Below are positions 51,187 to 60,545 of a stretch of 64,000 nucleotides of DNA, one piece after another. The stretch's first letter is position 1, and each line of letters starts with the position of its first letter. Under the pieces are notes generated by a model. It was not told the DNA's origin. It made no database searches and saw only the letters and a list, made by a program, of their open reading frames with translations. Location: positions 33,339-97,338 of the forward strand of contig JBBIMX010000002.1 of the NCBI GenBank assembly GCA_037444165.1, read 5' to 3'. The translations under genes and the position numbers were made by a program. The stretch is from CALIBK01 sp037444165. GTDB lineage: Bacteria > Desulfobacterota > BSN033 > UBA1163.

Positions 51187-51273
51187 AGTAAGCCTACTTT
51201 CCTCTTCTGGAGACGATGTTTCGGAAGAAATTTGATGACACGAGTTAAATTTAAAAGGAGGGAGGGCAAATTA

Positions 51274-52080
51274 ATGGAAGAGTACAAAGAGATGGGTAAG
51301 GAAATAAGGCGTTACCTCAATCCCGGAACTTTTCCTGTGGCCATCAAGTTTTTAAAAGACAAAAAGGATATTCCAGAAGGAACTCGAATTCCTGCGAAAG
51401 ACCTTAAAGTTAAAATCGCACACTGTCAAGCACAAAGTATTTGTCGAAGGTATGGATGGACGATGGCCATGACCGCGCAAGACTTAGGATGCGCCATTTC
51501 AGGGTATACCTATGGATGGAAATCCATTGAAAAAGAGGGGGCGATTGACTTCTTTATTCGAATGCATTATGCCTCAAATGAAAAGGCGGCTTTAAAAATT
51601 CTTTACTCCACCAGAACCTTGGATCCCGGACAATGTGAGGCCGTGGTTTATTCCCCCTTAGAATGGACAAAGATAGAGCCCGATGTGATTCTTTTTTATT
51701 TGAATCCGGCTCAATTGATGCGATGTCTTCATGGAAGCACTTATAAGACAGGAGAACCTGTAACCAGTTCTTTTTCTGGCCGGGCAGGATCATGCACAGA
51801 GGGCGTTTTAGGAGCCTACCTTGATCAGTCTCCCAAGGTGGTGGTCCCGGGCAATGGGGATCGGGTCTGGGCTTCCGTTCAAGACCATGAAATGGTTTAT
51901 GCCATTCCCTCGTCCCACCTAAAAGATTTAATGGAGGGTCTTGCAAAGACCCATGAGAGGGGAGTCCGCTATCCCATCCCTTCGTATATGCGATATCAAC
52001 CCGAGGTTGCCCTCTCTCTTCCCTTAACAGACATCTTCAAGATTCCTGAGAAAGAGAGAGAAGGGAATGTACAAGATTAA
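51274..52080 (+). CDS. DUF169 family protein
   Basis: Start at ATG 51274, preceded by AAAGGAGGGAGG; the reading frame runs back to 51097 through the XdhC relic. 268 residues. LNPGTFPVAIKFLKD, HCQAQSICRRYGWTMAM, GCAISGYTYGW and SGRAGSCTEGVLGAYL mark the DUF169 family (cysteine-rich, unknown function, common in anaerobes). 14-bp overlap with the DUF1684 gene. Confidence 0.85.
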   Translation: MEEYKEMGKEIRRYLNPGTFPVAIKFLKDKKDIPEGTRIPAKDLKVKIAHCQAQSICRRYGWTMAMTAQDLGCAISGYTYGWKSIEKEGAIDFFIRMHYASNEKAALKILYSTRTLDPGQCEAVVYSPLEWTKIEPDVILFYLNPAQLMRCLHGSTYKTGEPVTSSFSGRAGSCTEGVLGAYLDQSPKVVVPGNGDRVWASVQDHEMVYAIPSSHLKDLMEGLAKTHERGVRYPIPSYMRYQPEVALSLPLTDIFKIPEKEREGNVQD

Positions 52081-52714
52081 AAAGAAACCCTCTCTAAGAT
52101 GGCCCGTTGGAGTGGGTCTTATATTAATTTTAATGGGGTTTTCTCCATCTCTTCCTTCAACAGGATCAGAGTCTCCCGAAAAAATTATTCAAGCCATCCA
52201 AACCTTTCGAAAAGAGAAAGACCTTTTTTTTAAAACCTCCCCTAATTCCCCTCTGGAAGAGTCCGATAAAATCAAATTCAGGGGATTAAAGTATTTTCCC
52301 ATCGACCTGACCTATCGTTTCGAAGGGAAGATCGAACGGTATATCATCAATATCAACGACCCAAAATACTATGCCACCTTTCCAACGAATAAGGGCCCTC
52401 GGAAACGATACATCAGATATGGAAAATTCCGTTTTACCTTCAAAGGGAAGGAATACACCTTAGAACTCTATAAGTCAATCGGAAGCGATCTGATCTTCAT
52501 TCCCTTCTATGATCTAACCAACGGGAAGGAAACTTATGAAGGAGGTCGTTACCTCGATGCAGAGGTTTTGATGCCAGGTTATCGAATCGTGGTGGATTTT
52601 AATTATGCCTATAATCCTTCTTGTGTCTATAATGAAAAATATGTCTGCGTATTGCCTCTCGAAGAAAACCGATTAAAAATAGAAATCCGTGCAGGAGAAA
52701 AAAATTTTAAATAG
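52067..52714 (+). CDS. DUF1684 family exported protein
   Basis: 215 residues. N-terminal hydrophobic stretch (WPVGVGLILILMGFSPSLP) acts as a signal anchor; then FRKEKDLFFKTSPNSPL, YRFEGKIERYI, the KEYTLELYKS strand and AYNPSCVYNEKYVCVLP. The last region, NPSCxYNxxxxCPLP-like, is typical of DUF1684 proteins, whose function is unknown. Confidence 0.85.
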   Translation: MYKIKKKPSLRWPVGVGLILILMGFSPSLPSTGSESPEKIIQAIQTFRKEKDLFFKTSPNSPLEESDKIKFRGLKYFPIDLTYRFEGKIERYIININDPKYYATFPTNKGPRKRYIRYGKFRFTFKGKEYTLELYKSIGSDLIFIPFYDLTNGKETYEGGRYLDAEVLMPGYRIVVDFNYAYNPSCVYNEKYVCVLPLEENRLKIEIRAGEKNFK

Positions 52715-52770
52715 GAGAGTTAAAATTTTCAGGTGAGATAAGGGATGAAAGATGAACGGTGGAGGAAACG

Positions 52771-53331
52771 ATGAAAACGAAAAAAAGGGGCCGGATTGTT
52801 ATCCCTGTCTTTTTAACGGTGATTTGCCTTTCCTTTTCATTCTCCTTGGCCAGTGAAGAAAACGGACTGAAATGGGGAGGATCCATTTTGTATGGATGGG
52901 ATGTAAAATTCTTTCATAGACAACCTAATTTTAAAACATTAGCCTTTCTTCCACGCATGGATCTTGCTCTGCATAAGAATTGGGATCTGGAACTGGAAGG
53001 AAATTTTTCTTATTACGGGATTTCTGAAAGGAAGAATCTCTATCTCCTGGGAGGGAACGCCAACATCCTTTTTAAACCCATCCAGTGGAAGGAAGGATCC
53101 TTATTTCTCATTGGAGGGTGTGGTCTGGGTTATACCAATAGCAATGGAAGGGTTAAACAAGTTGGGGATTCACATGGAGCGGGCCTTCTTCAGATAGGGA
53201 GCGGGATGTATTATTTTATGGATAAGAATTTATGGATAAGAGGAGAATATCGGTATATCCATATTTCAGACCCGTTTCGATCAGACCCGGGGCTCAATTC
53301 CCATAATTTTCTCATCGGGATCTCTTTTTAA
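52771..53331 (+). CDS. PagL-like outer-membrane acyloxyacyl hydrolase
   Basis: Start at ATG 52771 with GGAGG 5 bases upstream; a GTG at 52759 is not favoured. 186 residues, signal peptide (IVIPVFLTVICLSFSFSLAS) and an eight-strand beta-barrel pattern. YRYIHISDPF contains the HxS of lipid A 3-O-deacylase PagL and PGLNSHNFLIGISF is a typical barrel end with terminal Phe. The catalytic Glu of PagL is not obvious, so activity is uncertain. Followed by a long intergenic region. Confidence 0.75.
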   Translation: MKTKKRGRIVIPVFLTVICLSFSFSLASEENGLKWGGSILYGWDVKFFHRQPNFKTLAFLPRMDLALHKNWDLELEGNFSYYGISERKNLYLLGGNANILFKPIQWKEGSLFLIGGCGLGYTNSNGRVKQVGDSHGAGLLQIGSGMYYFMDKNLWIRGEYRYIHISDPFRSDPGLNSHNFLIGISF

Positions 53332-53397
53332 GGATTCCCTTCTATAAAATTCAAAGATCGTCCACTTTCAAGGAGTCCCTAATCGACAAGACATCAC

Positions 53398-53480
53398 GTC
53401 ATTCCGTACCGGATCAAGTGCGGAGTAAATTTTGACGGGAATCCAGGAAAAAGATTGGATTCCTGGTCGAGTCAGAAATG
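53398..53480. repeat. degenerate palindromic intergenic repeat
   Basis: Contains the perfect pair GGAATCCA and TGGATTCC around a 10-base loop and imperfect outer arms TCATTCC and GAAATGA. The layout resembles the short dispersed repeats (GTCATTCC...GGAATGAC type) common in proteobacterial genomes. Only one copy is in the window. Confidence 0.45.
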
Positions 53481-53493
53481 AGAAAGCGCGGAC

Positions 53494-53522
53494 TTGACAT
53501 AGAGTTTTATATCGGTTAGGAA
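53494..53522 (+). promoter_or_regulatory. sigma-70-type promoter of the metal-uptake locus leader
   Basis: A perfect -35 hexamer TTGACA (53494-53499) is followed after 17 bases by TAGGAA (53517-53522) as a -10 box. It would start an RNA near 53529 that runs into the structured terminator at 53573-53625, then into the methyltransferase and TonB receptor genes. Confidence 0.6.
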
Positions 53523-53572
53523 AAAAAGGTCTTTAGGCAGAAGCCTTAACTTATTCATTCTTCTTGAATTTG

Positions 53573-53625
53573 AGCCATGAAGGGTTGATCCCATCACCGA
53601 AGTGATGACTTTCATGGCTTTTTTT
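53573..53625 (+). terminator. Y-shaped structured terminator, possible attenuator or riboswitch
   Basis: AGCCATGAA (53573-53581) pairs with TTCATGGCT (53611-53619) as a 9-bp closing stem followed by a run of T to 53625. Inside are two small hairpins: GGG-TTGAT-CCC (53582-53592) and ATCAC-CGAA-GTGAT (53593-53606), making a three-way junction. It lies about 45 bases downstream of the predicted start and 100 bases upstream of the next gene, the position of transcription-attenuating riboswitches. No known riboswitch class is recognised; the alternative is a small RNA of about 100 nt. Confidence 0.6.
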
Positions 53626-53726
53626 ATTTCAAACGAAATCGGCTTTTCTTTTTACCCATCAAGAAATTTCCCGTCAAGAAGTCGGTCTAAAGTTCCCGAA
53701 GGAAAATTCATGTAAGGTGTAGGTGG

Positions 53727-54431
53727 ATGGAGAGGGGGAAAACTCTCAAACCGGGATCCATTGAATTCTGGGATCATTATGCGAAGTGGTATAGGCTCTG
53801 GGTAGAGCATACCTCCTATCACAAAAAAATTGTTGAGGCCTTAAATGGAATGGTATCCCGGGGCTGGAAGGTTCTGGATGTGGGGGCAGGAAATGGAGTT
53901 CTTTCAATCCCCATTCATCAATTGGGTTGTGAAGTGGTGGCACTTGAACCTTCGATAGGAATGAGAAATGCGTTGAGAGAGGAGATCTTGAAGAGGAGGG
54001 CATGGGGGCTAAGAATAGATCCAAGACTTTGGGAGAATGTTTCTCCTGAGGATTTTACAGATTTCGATCTCGTCATCGCCTGTAATACTCTTCACCTCAC
54101 CAAAATGGCATTTCAAAAGGCTCTTGAAAAAGTATTTCGAACCGGGGCAAAACATGTTTTTCTTGTTTATGAAATCGATTCGTTGTTTCCCCCGATAAAT
54201 CATTTTTATGAGAATTATAAACTAATTTTCACAAAAAGTGACGAAGTGGAGGGTTCATTTGCTTATCATCATTTGGGGGAGGTATGGGGACACTGGGAGT
54301 TTCTTTATGGGCAGCCCCTGAAATCCCAAGAGAGGGCTAAGTTAAAAAATAGAATTTCTATTCATCGAGGTCATCTTTGGCTAAAGAATTCATCACAAAT
54401 CATGATGTGCTGCTGGAAGAGGATGTTCTGA
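53727..54431 (+). CDS. class I SAM-dependent methyltransferase (metal-uptake locus)
   Basis: 234 residues. Motif I VLDVGAGNGVLSIPI, motif II near ALEPSIGMRNALREE, acidic region FDLVIACNTLHLT. The N-terminus FWDHYAKWYRLWVEHTSYHK is like small-molecule methyltransferases; substrate unknown. First gene behind the structured leader and 63 bp before the TonB receptor gene; a second methyltransferase lies at 57681. Confidence 0.85.
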   Translation: MERGKTLKPGSIEFWDHYAKWYRLWVEHTSYHKKIVEALNGMVSRGWKVLDVGAGNGVLSIPIHQLGCEVVALEPSIGMRNALREEILKRRAWGLRIDPRLWENVSPEDFTDFDLVIACNTLHLTKMAFQKALEKVFRTGAKHVFLVYEIDSLFPPINHFYENYKLIFTKSDEVEGSFAYHHLGEVWGHWEFLYGQPLKSQERAKLKNRISIHRGHLWLKNSSQIMMCCWKRMF

Positions 54432-54494
54432 GAAAAGGGGGGATACCTAACATAAAAAAAGAGGTTGGGAAAAAACGATTGATGGAGGTGTCAT

Positions 54495-56552
54495 ATGAGG
54501 CAAAAAGGACGGGTCTTTTTAATTACGATTTCTATTTTAACTTTTTTAAATTCCTTTGGATTTGCCCAGGAAGTCCAGAAAGAGATTACCCTTGAAGAAA
54601 TTGTAGTCACTGCAACCAGAACGGCAAGAATGATAGAGGATGTTCCTGGAAGACTTGAAGTGATTACAAAGGAAGAAATTGAACGATATCGGGGAAGCGG
54701 AAGCAAACTGGATGATATTTTGAAAATTGTATCAGGATTAAATGTGGTAAGAGGGAATGGGGTTTATAGTTTAGGGGCTCAAGCTACCCTCAGGGGACTT
54801 TCCAATGAGCAAGCAAGAACATTAGTTCTCATCGATGGGGTTCCGATCAACAAAAGTGATACAGGGGAGGTTAATTTCAATCGAATCAACTTGAGTGAGA
54901 TTGAACGGATTGAAATCTTCAAAGGTCCCGCTTCTTCTCTCTATGGGAATAATGCGATGGGAGGGGTCATCAATATCATCACCACCAAACCGGATAAGCC
55001 CATTAAAGGTTTTATCGAAGGCTTTTATGGAACCTATCACACGGTGGGAGGAAATGTGGATGTCTCTGGTCGTATTTCAAAAAAAGAAGACTCTGGGCTC
55101 TTTTTTAAAGGTGCTCTCCATTATCTCAATAGCGACGGATATATTTCGACGCCCGAGGAGAAACGAACTCCATATACGGTAAAGAGATTTGTGGAAGAAG
55201 GGATTGGCAGTATGACCGTTGGATATGACTTTAACAAATTAAACTCGATTAATCTTAGAGTGGACTACTTTGATGACAAACGAGGGGAAGGAACTAAATA
55301 TTTTGCTCAAGATGGGATTCATCGAGAATTTGATACCTGGATGTCCTCCCTTCGCTACGAGGGAGGATCGGGAGAGATGAGGTGGCAGGGAAAAGTATTC
55401 TGGCAGAATGAGAATTACCAGAGGGTTAGCGAAAGTTTGAGGGGAACGAGATATACTCGTTTTGATGTGGACTCAGATCGGACGGATATGGGAATAGACG
55501 GTAGTTTTAGCATTCCAATTCTTGCCCATCACACGCTGACATTTGGGGGAGATATCCGGGAAGGAAGAGTCGATGCCTCAGATATCTATAAGACCTCCCC
55601 TGATCGGGCAAACAACGAAGGAAAATTAAGAATTTATGGTCTCTGGCTTCAGGATGAAACACTCCTTTTTAAAGATCGACTATCCATTGTGGGTGGGATA
55701 AGATATGATTATGCTAAATTCTTTGATGGAAGTTTCTTTTCTACCGTTTCACCCTTTAACCAATTAAATGGAGAACAAAAAGAGAATAGCTGGTATGCCC
55801 TTTCACCCAGGTTCTCGGTCCGATATCAATGGGTGCCGGAATTGAGCACCTATTTTTCATATGGAAGAGGATTTCGGGCATCCATTCTCGATGATCTATG
55901 TAGATCGGGCATTATGTGGGGGATTTACAAAATCGCCAATCCTGAACTGGACCCAGAAAAAATCGACGCTTTTGAATTTGGGCTGGATTTTCTTCCATGG
56001 AAACCCATAAAGATAACCTCCTCCGTTTATTATTCTATCGGAAGGGATTTTCTCTACTATGTCCCTACAGGAGAATCTCTTAGTGGCAGACCCCTCTATC
56101 GAAGAGAAAATATTGATCGGGTCCTATCTTATGGGATGGAAATCGATGTCCATCTTAATCTTATTAAAAACATCGTCCCCTTTCTGAATTATACTTATAG
56201 TAGGGCCAAAATTGATCAATTTGATCAGAGACCAGAGATTGAAGGTCAAACTCTGACTCGGACCCCGAAACATCAAATCAAAGCAGGAGTCACATGGCTA
56301 AATGCCTATGTGAATATAAGCCTCTTGGGCCGTTATAAGAGTCGCCAGTTTGTTTATACCAATGAAATGACACAGACCATTGCTCCCATCAAGGGATATA
56401 CGACCGTGGATCTCAAAATTTGGAAGGAGTTATTTAAAGCTCTTGTCCTCTCAGTGAGCGCTGAAAATCTCTTTAACAAAAGATATATGGAGAGCGCTGA
56501 TGATCGGGCTCCCGGACTCTTTATCACCGGTCAGGTTGCTTATAAATTTTAA
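54495..56552 (+). CDS. TonB-dependent outer-membrane receptor
   Basis: 685 residues. Signal peptide (FLITISILTFLNSFGFAQ), TonB-box-like ITLEEIVVTATRTAR, plug domain (LDDILKIVSGLNVVRGNG, RIEIFKGPASSLYGNNAMGG) and a long beta-barrel ending in TGQVAYKF with a C-terminal Phe. It resembles BtuB/CirA-type receptors for metal chelates or corrinoids. Ligand unknown. RBS GGAGG 8 bases before ATG. Confidence 0.93.
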   Translation: MRQKGRVFLITISILTFLNSFGFAQEVQKEITLEEIVVTATRTARMIEDVPGRLEVITKEEIERYRGSGSKLDDILKIVSGLNVVRGNGVYSLGAQATLRGLSNEQARTLVLIDGVPINKSDTGEVNFNRINLSEIERIEIFKGPASSLYGNNAMGGVINIITTKPDKPIKGFIEGFYGTYHTVGGNVDVSGRISKKEDSGLFFKGALHYLNSDGYISTPEEKRTPYTVKRFVEEGIGSMTVGYDFNKLNSINLRVDYFDDKRGEGTKYFAQDGIHREFDTWMSSLRYEGGSGEMRWQGKVFWQNENYQRVSESLRGTRYTRFDVDSDRTDMGIDGSFSIPILAHHTLTFGGDIREGRVDASDIYKTSPDRANNEGKLRIYGLWLQDETLLFKDRLSIVGGIRYDYAKFFDGSFFSTVSPFNQLNGEQKENSWYALSPRFSVRYQWVPELSTYFSYGRGFRASILDDLCRSGIMWGIYKIANPELDPEKIDAFEFGLDFLPWKPIKITSSVYYSIGRDFLYYVPTGESLSGRPLYRRENIDRVLSYGMEIDVHLNLIKNIVPFLNYTYSRAKIDQFDQRPEIEGQTLTRTPKHQIKAGVTWLNAYVNISLLGRYKSRQFVYTNEMTQTIAPIKGYTTVDLKIWKELFKALVLSVSAENLFNKRYMESADDRAPGLFITGQVAYKF

Positions 56553-56598
56553 TTAGCTGGAGGATAAATAGCAAAAGGAGATCCCAAGAAGGCTTAAG

Positions 56599-57693
56599 AT
56601 GAGAAGGAATATCGGTAATGGTCTAATTCTCTTATTTTTTATCTTCCTTTTATTCAGGGAGCCACGAGCCTCAGGAATACCTTCTTTTAGCCAAAACTTT
56701 TCTCTCCTGATTGAAAAAGTGAAGCTCCAGGCTATTGAAGTTCTGGACGTGAAGGAAAAGATCAATCTCCTCACTGTGACCAATGCTTCTTTTACAAGAG
56801 TAGGAGGGGAGGAAACCCTTTCAATTCTTGATCCCATTTATGAACAACTGGGATGTAGCCAGGGAAGAAGAAATTTAATTCTTTTAAGGAGTGTACCTCA
56901 ACATCCCCTTTATCTCTTTTTCTTTAATCGGGAAAAGGAGAAGGCGGCGTATTTCGAAATAAATCCAAAATTAAGGTTGGAAAATTTAGAAACCAAGAAG
57001 CAAGAAGAAATCTTTTCAAGAATTATCGTTACGGATCTTTCTCGTGAAGAGCTCTTCAAGAATCCCACTCGTTGGGAAAAACGATTCAAAGAAAAAATCT
57101 TTGGAGGAAATGAAGTCCGATTAATCAGCATTTCATTTTTATGGATGGAGCGGCTTCCTCAGGAGATTCTTAAAGCCATTGAACTCCATGATCATTTATG
57201 TCCCGGACTTCTTTCGGGCTATTCCATCACGAAATTCGTGCTTGATGAGATTCCTCCAATGGAGAGTATGGATTACTTTGTTATAGGGAGCCCTGTTTGG
57301 TGCAAGGATGATATCATCCAGTCCATATTGAATACGACACCTGGGAAACGAAACTTTGTGGTCTTACCTATTACGGATAAGGAGAAAGAACATTTGAAAG
57401 ACAAGAATGTGGCTGGGATCTTTCTTCAGATTGATAGAAAGGGTGGGGGAGGAAAAGCTCTTGTAGTGGGTTTTGACTGGAAAAACCTCGAGGAAGAGGC
57501 AGGGATAAGGAGGGAAGGATTTCCTTGGGAATGGAGGCTTCGGCTTGCCCTTTATATGGCGAGACACCTAAAGGATTATCAGAAATACATATATGTGATT
57601 AAGAAGTTCGATATGGAAAAGGATGAAAAACCCGAAACCTATTTTTCTATCGGGATGAATCCCTGGAAAAAGATGGGCTTATGGATCGAGTAA
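56599..57693 (+). CDS. exported FmdE-domain protein
   Basis: 364 residues. The N-terminal region holds a signal sequence (NGLILLFFIFLLFREPRASG); residues 190-300 show the FmdE motif IELHDHLCPGLLSGYSI and VIGSPVWCKDDIIQSIL. FmdE proteins occur in formylmethanofuran dehydrogenase operons and as metal-binding proteins with an HxHxCPG site. A periplasmic location is unusual and fits a metal-sequestering role beside the TonB receptor. The end overlaps the next gene by 13 bp. Confidence 0.8.
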   Translation: MRRNIGNGLILLFFIFLLFREPRASGIPSFSQNFSLLIEKVKLQAIEVLDVKEKINLLTVTNASFTRVGGEETLSILDPIYEQLGCSQGRRNLILLRSVPQHPLYLFFFNREKEKAAYFEINPKLRLENLETKKQEEIFSRIIVTDLSREELFKNPTRWEKRFKEKIFGGNEVRLISISFLWMERLPQEILKAIELHDHLCPGLLSGYSITKFVLDEIPPMESMDYFVIGSPVWCKDDIIQSILNTTPGKRNFVVLPITDKEKEHLKDKNVAGIFLQIDRKGGGGKALVVGFDWKNLEEEAGIRREGFPWEWRLRLALYMARHLKDYQKYIYVIKKFDMEKDEKPETYFSIGMNPWKKMGLWIE

Positions 57694-58451
57694 AAACGAA
57701 ATATTTCTGGAATATGAAAGCCAAAAGGTATCCGAAACCTTTTTCAGAAAAGGTTCATCCCAAGGTGATGAACCTAATCGAAAGGATTAAAAAAGCAGGA
57801 GTGGATATTAAAAATCGAAAGCTCCTTGAGATAGGTTGTGGAACAGGGATGTATACCCTTCCGATGGCTCAGGAGGCATCCTTTGTGCACGGGGTCGATT
57901 GTTCTGAGGAGATGGCGAAGGTCCTTTTAAAGGAAGCCGAGAACCGCGGGATAAAAAATATCCATATCGAAATTGGTTTCTGGGATGAAACGGACATTGA
58001 CGCCCTGGGTTTCAGAAAACACTTTGATTTAGTGTTTGCCATGATGACCTCTGCGATCAAAACCCAAGAAGATCTTCTCAAAATGGAGGCCTGTTCAAAG
58101 AGGTGGCTCTGTTATGTCGGATGGGGAAGGAAAAGAAGAAATCCTCTAATCGAGGAGGTGTTTAAACTTCATGGGTTAGAGCTCCAACCTCCCCCGGGTG
58201 CCTTGAGGGTTTATCAGATATTGAAGGAACTCGGAAGAAATCCTTCTCTTGAATTCTTCGAAGATACCTGGGATTGGGAAGGAAGCATTGAAGAGGCCCT
58301 GGAAGATCTGTCCGGTTTTATTGAGATGCATGGGATTCTATCCGAAAAAGGGAAAATTCTTGAGGTCCTCCATCACCATGAAACAGGGGGCTATATAAAA
58401 CATACCACCTCTGTTGAGGAAGGGCTGATGATCTGGGAGGTAGAGGGATGA
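57681..58451 (+). CDS. class I SAM-dependent methyltransferase, second copy
   Basis: 256 residues. LLEIGCGTGMYTLPMAQEA is motif I; GVDCSEEMAKVLLKEA motif II; FDLVFAMMTSAI motif IV. Unlike the first methyltransferase, it has a C-terminal helical half with no obvious family. Overlaps the FmdE gene by 13 bp and the substrate-binding protein by ATGA, thus tightly coupled to transport. Confidence 0.85.
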   Translation: MDRVKTKYFWNMKAKRYPKPFSEKVHPKVMNLIERIKKAGVDIKNRKLLEIGCGTGMYTLPMAQEASFVHGVDCSEEMAKVLLKEAENRGIKNIHIEIGFWDETDIDALGFRKHFDLVFAMMTSAIKTQEDLLKMEACSKRWLCYVGWGRKRRNPLIEEVFKLHGLELQPPPGALRVYQILKELGRNPSLEFFEDTWDWEGSIEEALEDLSGFIEMHGILSEKGKILEVLHHHETGGYIKHTTSVEEGLMIWEVEG

Positions 58452-59530
58452 AAAATTGGATCAGAGGAATTTTCATATTCTTCATTCTGATAGGGATCTC
58501 TTTGAACGATGCCGATGCCACAGAGGCGAAATGGGTTAAAGATGCGTTAGGAAGGTCGGTTCAGATTCCCCATGAGGTCAGGAGAATGATTGCCACTGGC
58601 CCGGGTGCACTGAGATTGGTCATTTTCCTCGAAGGGTTTGAGAAGGTGGTTGGAGTGGAGCAAGCGGAGAGGGAGTGGTCTCCCATCGGAAGACCCTATC
58701 GAATGGCATACCCGAAGCTTTCTGAATTACCCATTATCGGACTTGGAGGACCAGATGCTAACCCTAACCCCGAGGCTATTCTGAAGGTCAATCCAGATGT
58801 CATCATTGCCACCTATATGACCGGAGAGCAGGCGGATAAACTTCAATATCGGACTGGGAAGCCTGTTGTGGTCTTGAGTTACGGGGCTTTGGGAAACTTT
58901 CATTCGGAGGAACTCTTTCAATCTCTCATGATCGGAGGGGAGGTCTTGAATCGAAAGAAAAGAGCGGAAGCGATAAGGATCTATATAAAAAAGAATATCC
59001 AAACCTTACAGGAAAGAACCCGGGATTTCCCTGAGGAGAGGAAGCCAAATGTTTATGTGGGAGCCCTGGGGCTGAAAGGAGGACACGGGATTGAATCGAC
59101 CGAATGCGAATTTCCTCCCTTTTTAGCGGTCCATGCCCGAAACGTGATGAAGAATTGCAAGGGCCATCGATTTGTGGACAAGGAGTTTCTTTTAAGCGTC
59201 GATCCAGAGGTCCTTTTTTTGGATTTAGGGAATCTTCATTTAGTCCAACAGGACTACAGGAAACAAGCGATCTTTTATAAATCCCTCAAGGCCTTTAGAA
59301 CTGGAGAGGTCTATGGGATATTCCCATTCAATTATTATGCAACGAATGTGGAAACCGCTATGGTAAATTCCTATCTGATCGGACAGATCCTATATCCGGA
59401 AAGATTTTCGGATATCCATTTTGAAGAAAAGGCTCGAGAGATATTCCGTTTCTTTGTGGGCCATGATGTCTATGATGGGATGAAGGAGAGATATGGGAAA
59501 GCAGGTCGAATCGATACCTCTCAGTGGTGA
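58448..59530 (+). CDS. ABC transporter substrate-binding protein, FecB/BtuF type
   Basis: 360 residues. Signal peptide (GIFIFFILIGISLNDADA), then DALGRSVQIPHEVRRMIATG, LKVNPDVIIATYM and ALGLKGGHGIESTECEF; a class III periplasmic binding protein for metal chelates or corrinoids. His/Cys/Glu in GGHGIESTECEF could bind metal directly. Co-transcribed with permease and ATPase. Confidence 0.88.
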   Translation: MKNWIRGIFIFFILIGISLNDADATEAKWVKDALGRSVQIPHEVRRMIATGPGALRLVIFLEGFEKVVGVEQAEREWSPIGRPYRMAYPKLSELPIIGLGGPDANPNPEAILKVNPDVIIATYMTGEQADKLQYRTGKPVVVLSYGALGNFHSEELFQSLMIGGEVLNRKKRAEAIRIYIKKNIQTLQERTRDFPEERKPNVYVGALGLKGGHGIESTECEFPPFLAVHARNVMKNCKGHRFVDKEFLLSVDPEVLFLDLGNLHLVQQDYRKQAIFYKSLKAFRTGEVYGIFPFNYYATNVETAMVNSYLIGQILYPERFSDIHFEEKAREIFRFFVGHDVYDGMKERYGKAGRIDTSQW

Positions 59531-60545
59531 AACACGGTATCAGGCATTTGAGAGAAAGAGAAAATATCTGGGTTGGGGGCTTCTCCTCCTTTTACTCTCT
59601 TCGGGGATCTTAGCCTTATCTCAAGGGGCCTTCCCGGTCTCATTTCACGACTTTCTGGGAAGCGTTGTGATCTGGAATATAAGACTACCGAGAATCCTTT
59701 CAGCCTTATTGGTGGGGGGGATTTTAGGAGTAAGTGGTGCCGTGATGCAGACGGTGCTGAGAAATCCCTTAGCCTCTCCTTTCACATTGGGGATCTCCAG
59801 TGGGGCAGCCTTTGGAGCGGCAATTGCCATTGTGTTTTTGGGAAGTGGTCAACTCCAGAGAACGGGGATCACAGGGGTTGTGGTTCATAATCCATATGTG
59901 GTCCCCCTCTTTGCTTTTATCTTTTCTCTGATGGCCGTGGGGATAATACTCATACTGGTAAAACTCAGAAATGTGACTCCAACGGCGATGATCCTTGCGG
60001 GAGTGGCGATGTCCTCTTTTTTTCAGGCTTCGACCATGTTGATTCAACTCTTTTCAGAAGATGTCAAAGTGGCGGCCGTCGTTTTCTGGACCTTTGGGGA
60101 TGTAGGCCGAACGGACTGGATTGAGATTGCCATTCTTGGGATCGGATTCTTAATGGTTTTTTCTCTCTTTCTCTCAATGAGGTGGCAATTCAATGCAATG
60201 CTCAGCGGGGATGAAACGGCTAAATCTCTCGGAATCGATCCTCAAAAGTTGAGGTTAAAGTCTATGATTCTGGCTTCCCTGCTTACTTCTTTAAGTGTTT
60301 CTTTTGCGGGGATCATTGCCTTCGTCGGCCTTATTGCACCTCATCTGGTTCGGCTTCTGATCGGAGGGGATCACCGACATCTCATCCCTTATTCTGTTCT
60401 TATGGGTTCCCTTCTTCTCATCCTCTCGGACACTTTGGGAAGAACGGTCCTTTCCCCCACCATCATTCCTGTAGGAATCATTACTTCTTTTGTTGGCGTT
60501 CCTATGCTGTTGTATCTTTTAATCAAGGGGCAACGTGATGCCTGA
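59493..60545 (+). CDS. FecCD-type ABC transporter permease
   Basis: 350 residues, about nine to ten TM helices. RLPRILSALLVGGILGVSGA, LASPFTLGISSGAAFGAAIA, VTPTAMILAGVAMSS and FVGLIAPHLVRLLIGGDHR are signatures of the BtuC/FecCD family. Start overlaps the binding-protein gene by 38 bp; GGAG precedes ATG by 3-6 bases. Confidence 0.93.
   Translation: MGKQVESIPLSGETRYQAFERKRKYLGWGLLLLLLSSGILALSQGAFPVSFHDFLGSVVIWNIRLPRILSALLVGGILGVSGAVMQTVLRNPLASPFTLGISSGAAFGAAIAIVFLGSGQLQRTGITGVVVHNPYVVPLFAFIFSLMAVGIILILVKLRNVTPTAMILAGVAMSSFFQASTMLIQLFSEDVKVAAVVFWTFGDVGRTDWIEIAILGIGFLMVFSLFLSMRWQFNAMLSGDETAKSLGIDPQKLRLKSMILASLLTSLSVSFAGIIAFVGLIAPHLVRLLIGGDHRHLIPYSVLMGSLLLILSDTLGRTVLSPTIIPVGIITSFVGVPMLLYLLIKGQRDA

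Noticed and set aside
51097..51273. N-terminal extension of the DUF169 protein
   Set aside because: This stretch is the XdhC relic; a strong ribosome site marks the start at 51274.
53520..53625. Cobalamin or molybdenum-cofactor riboswitch upstream of the TonB locus
   Set aside because: No B12-box consensus and no recognisable conserved core of either class; kept only as an unclassified structured leader.
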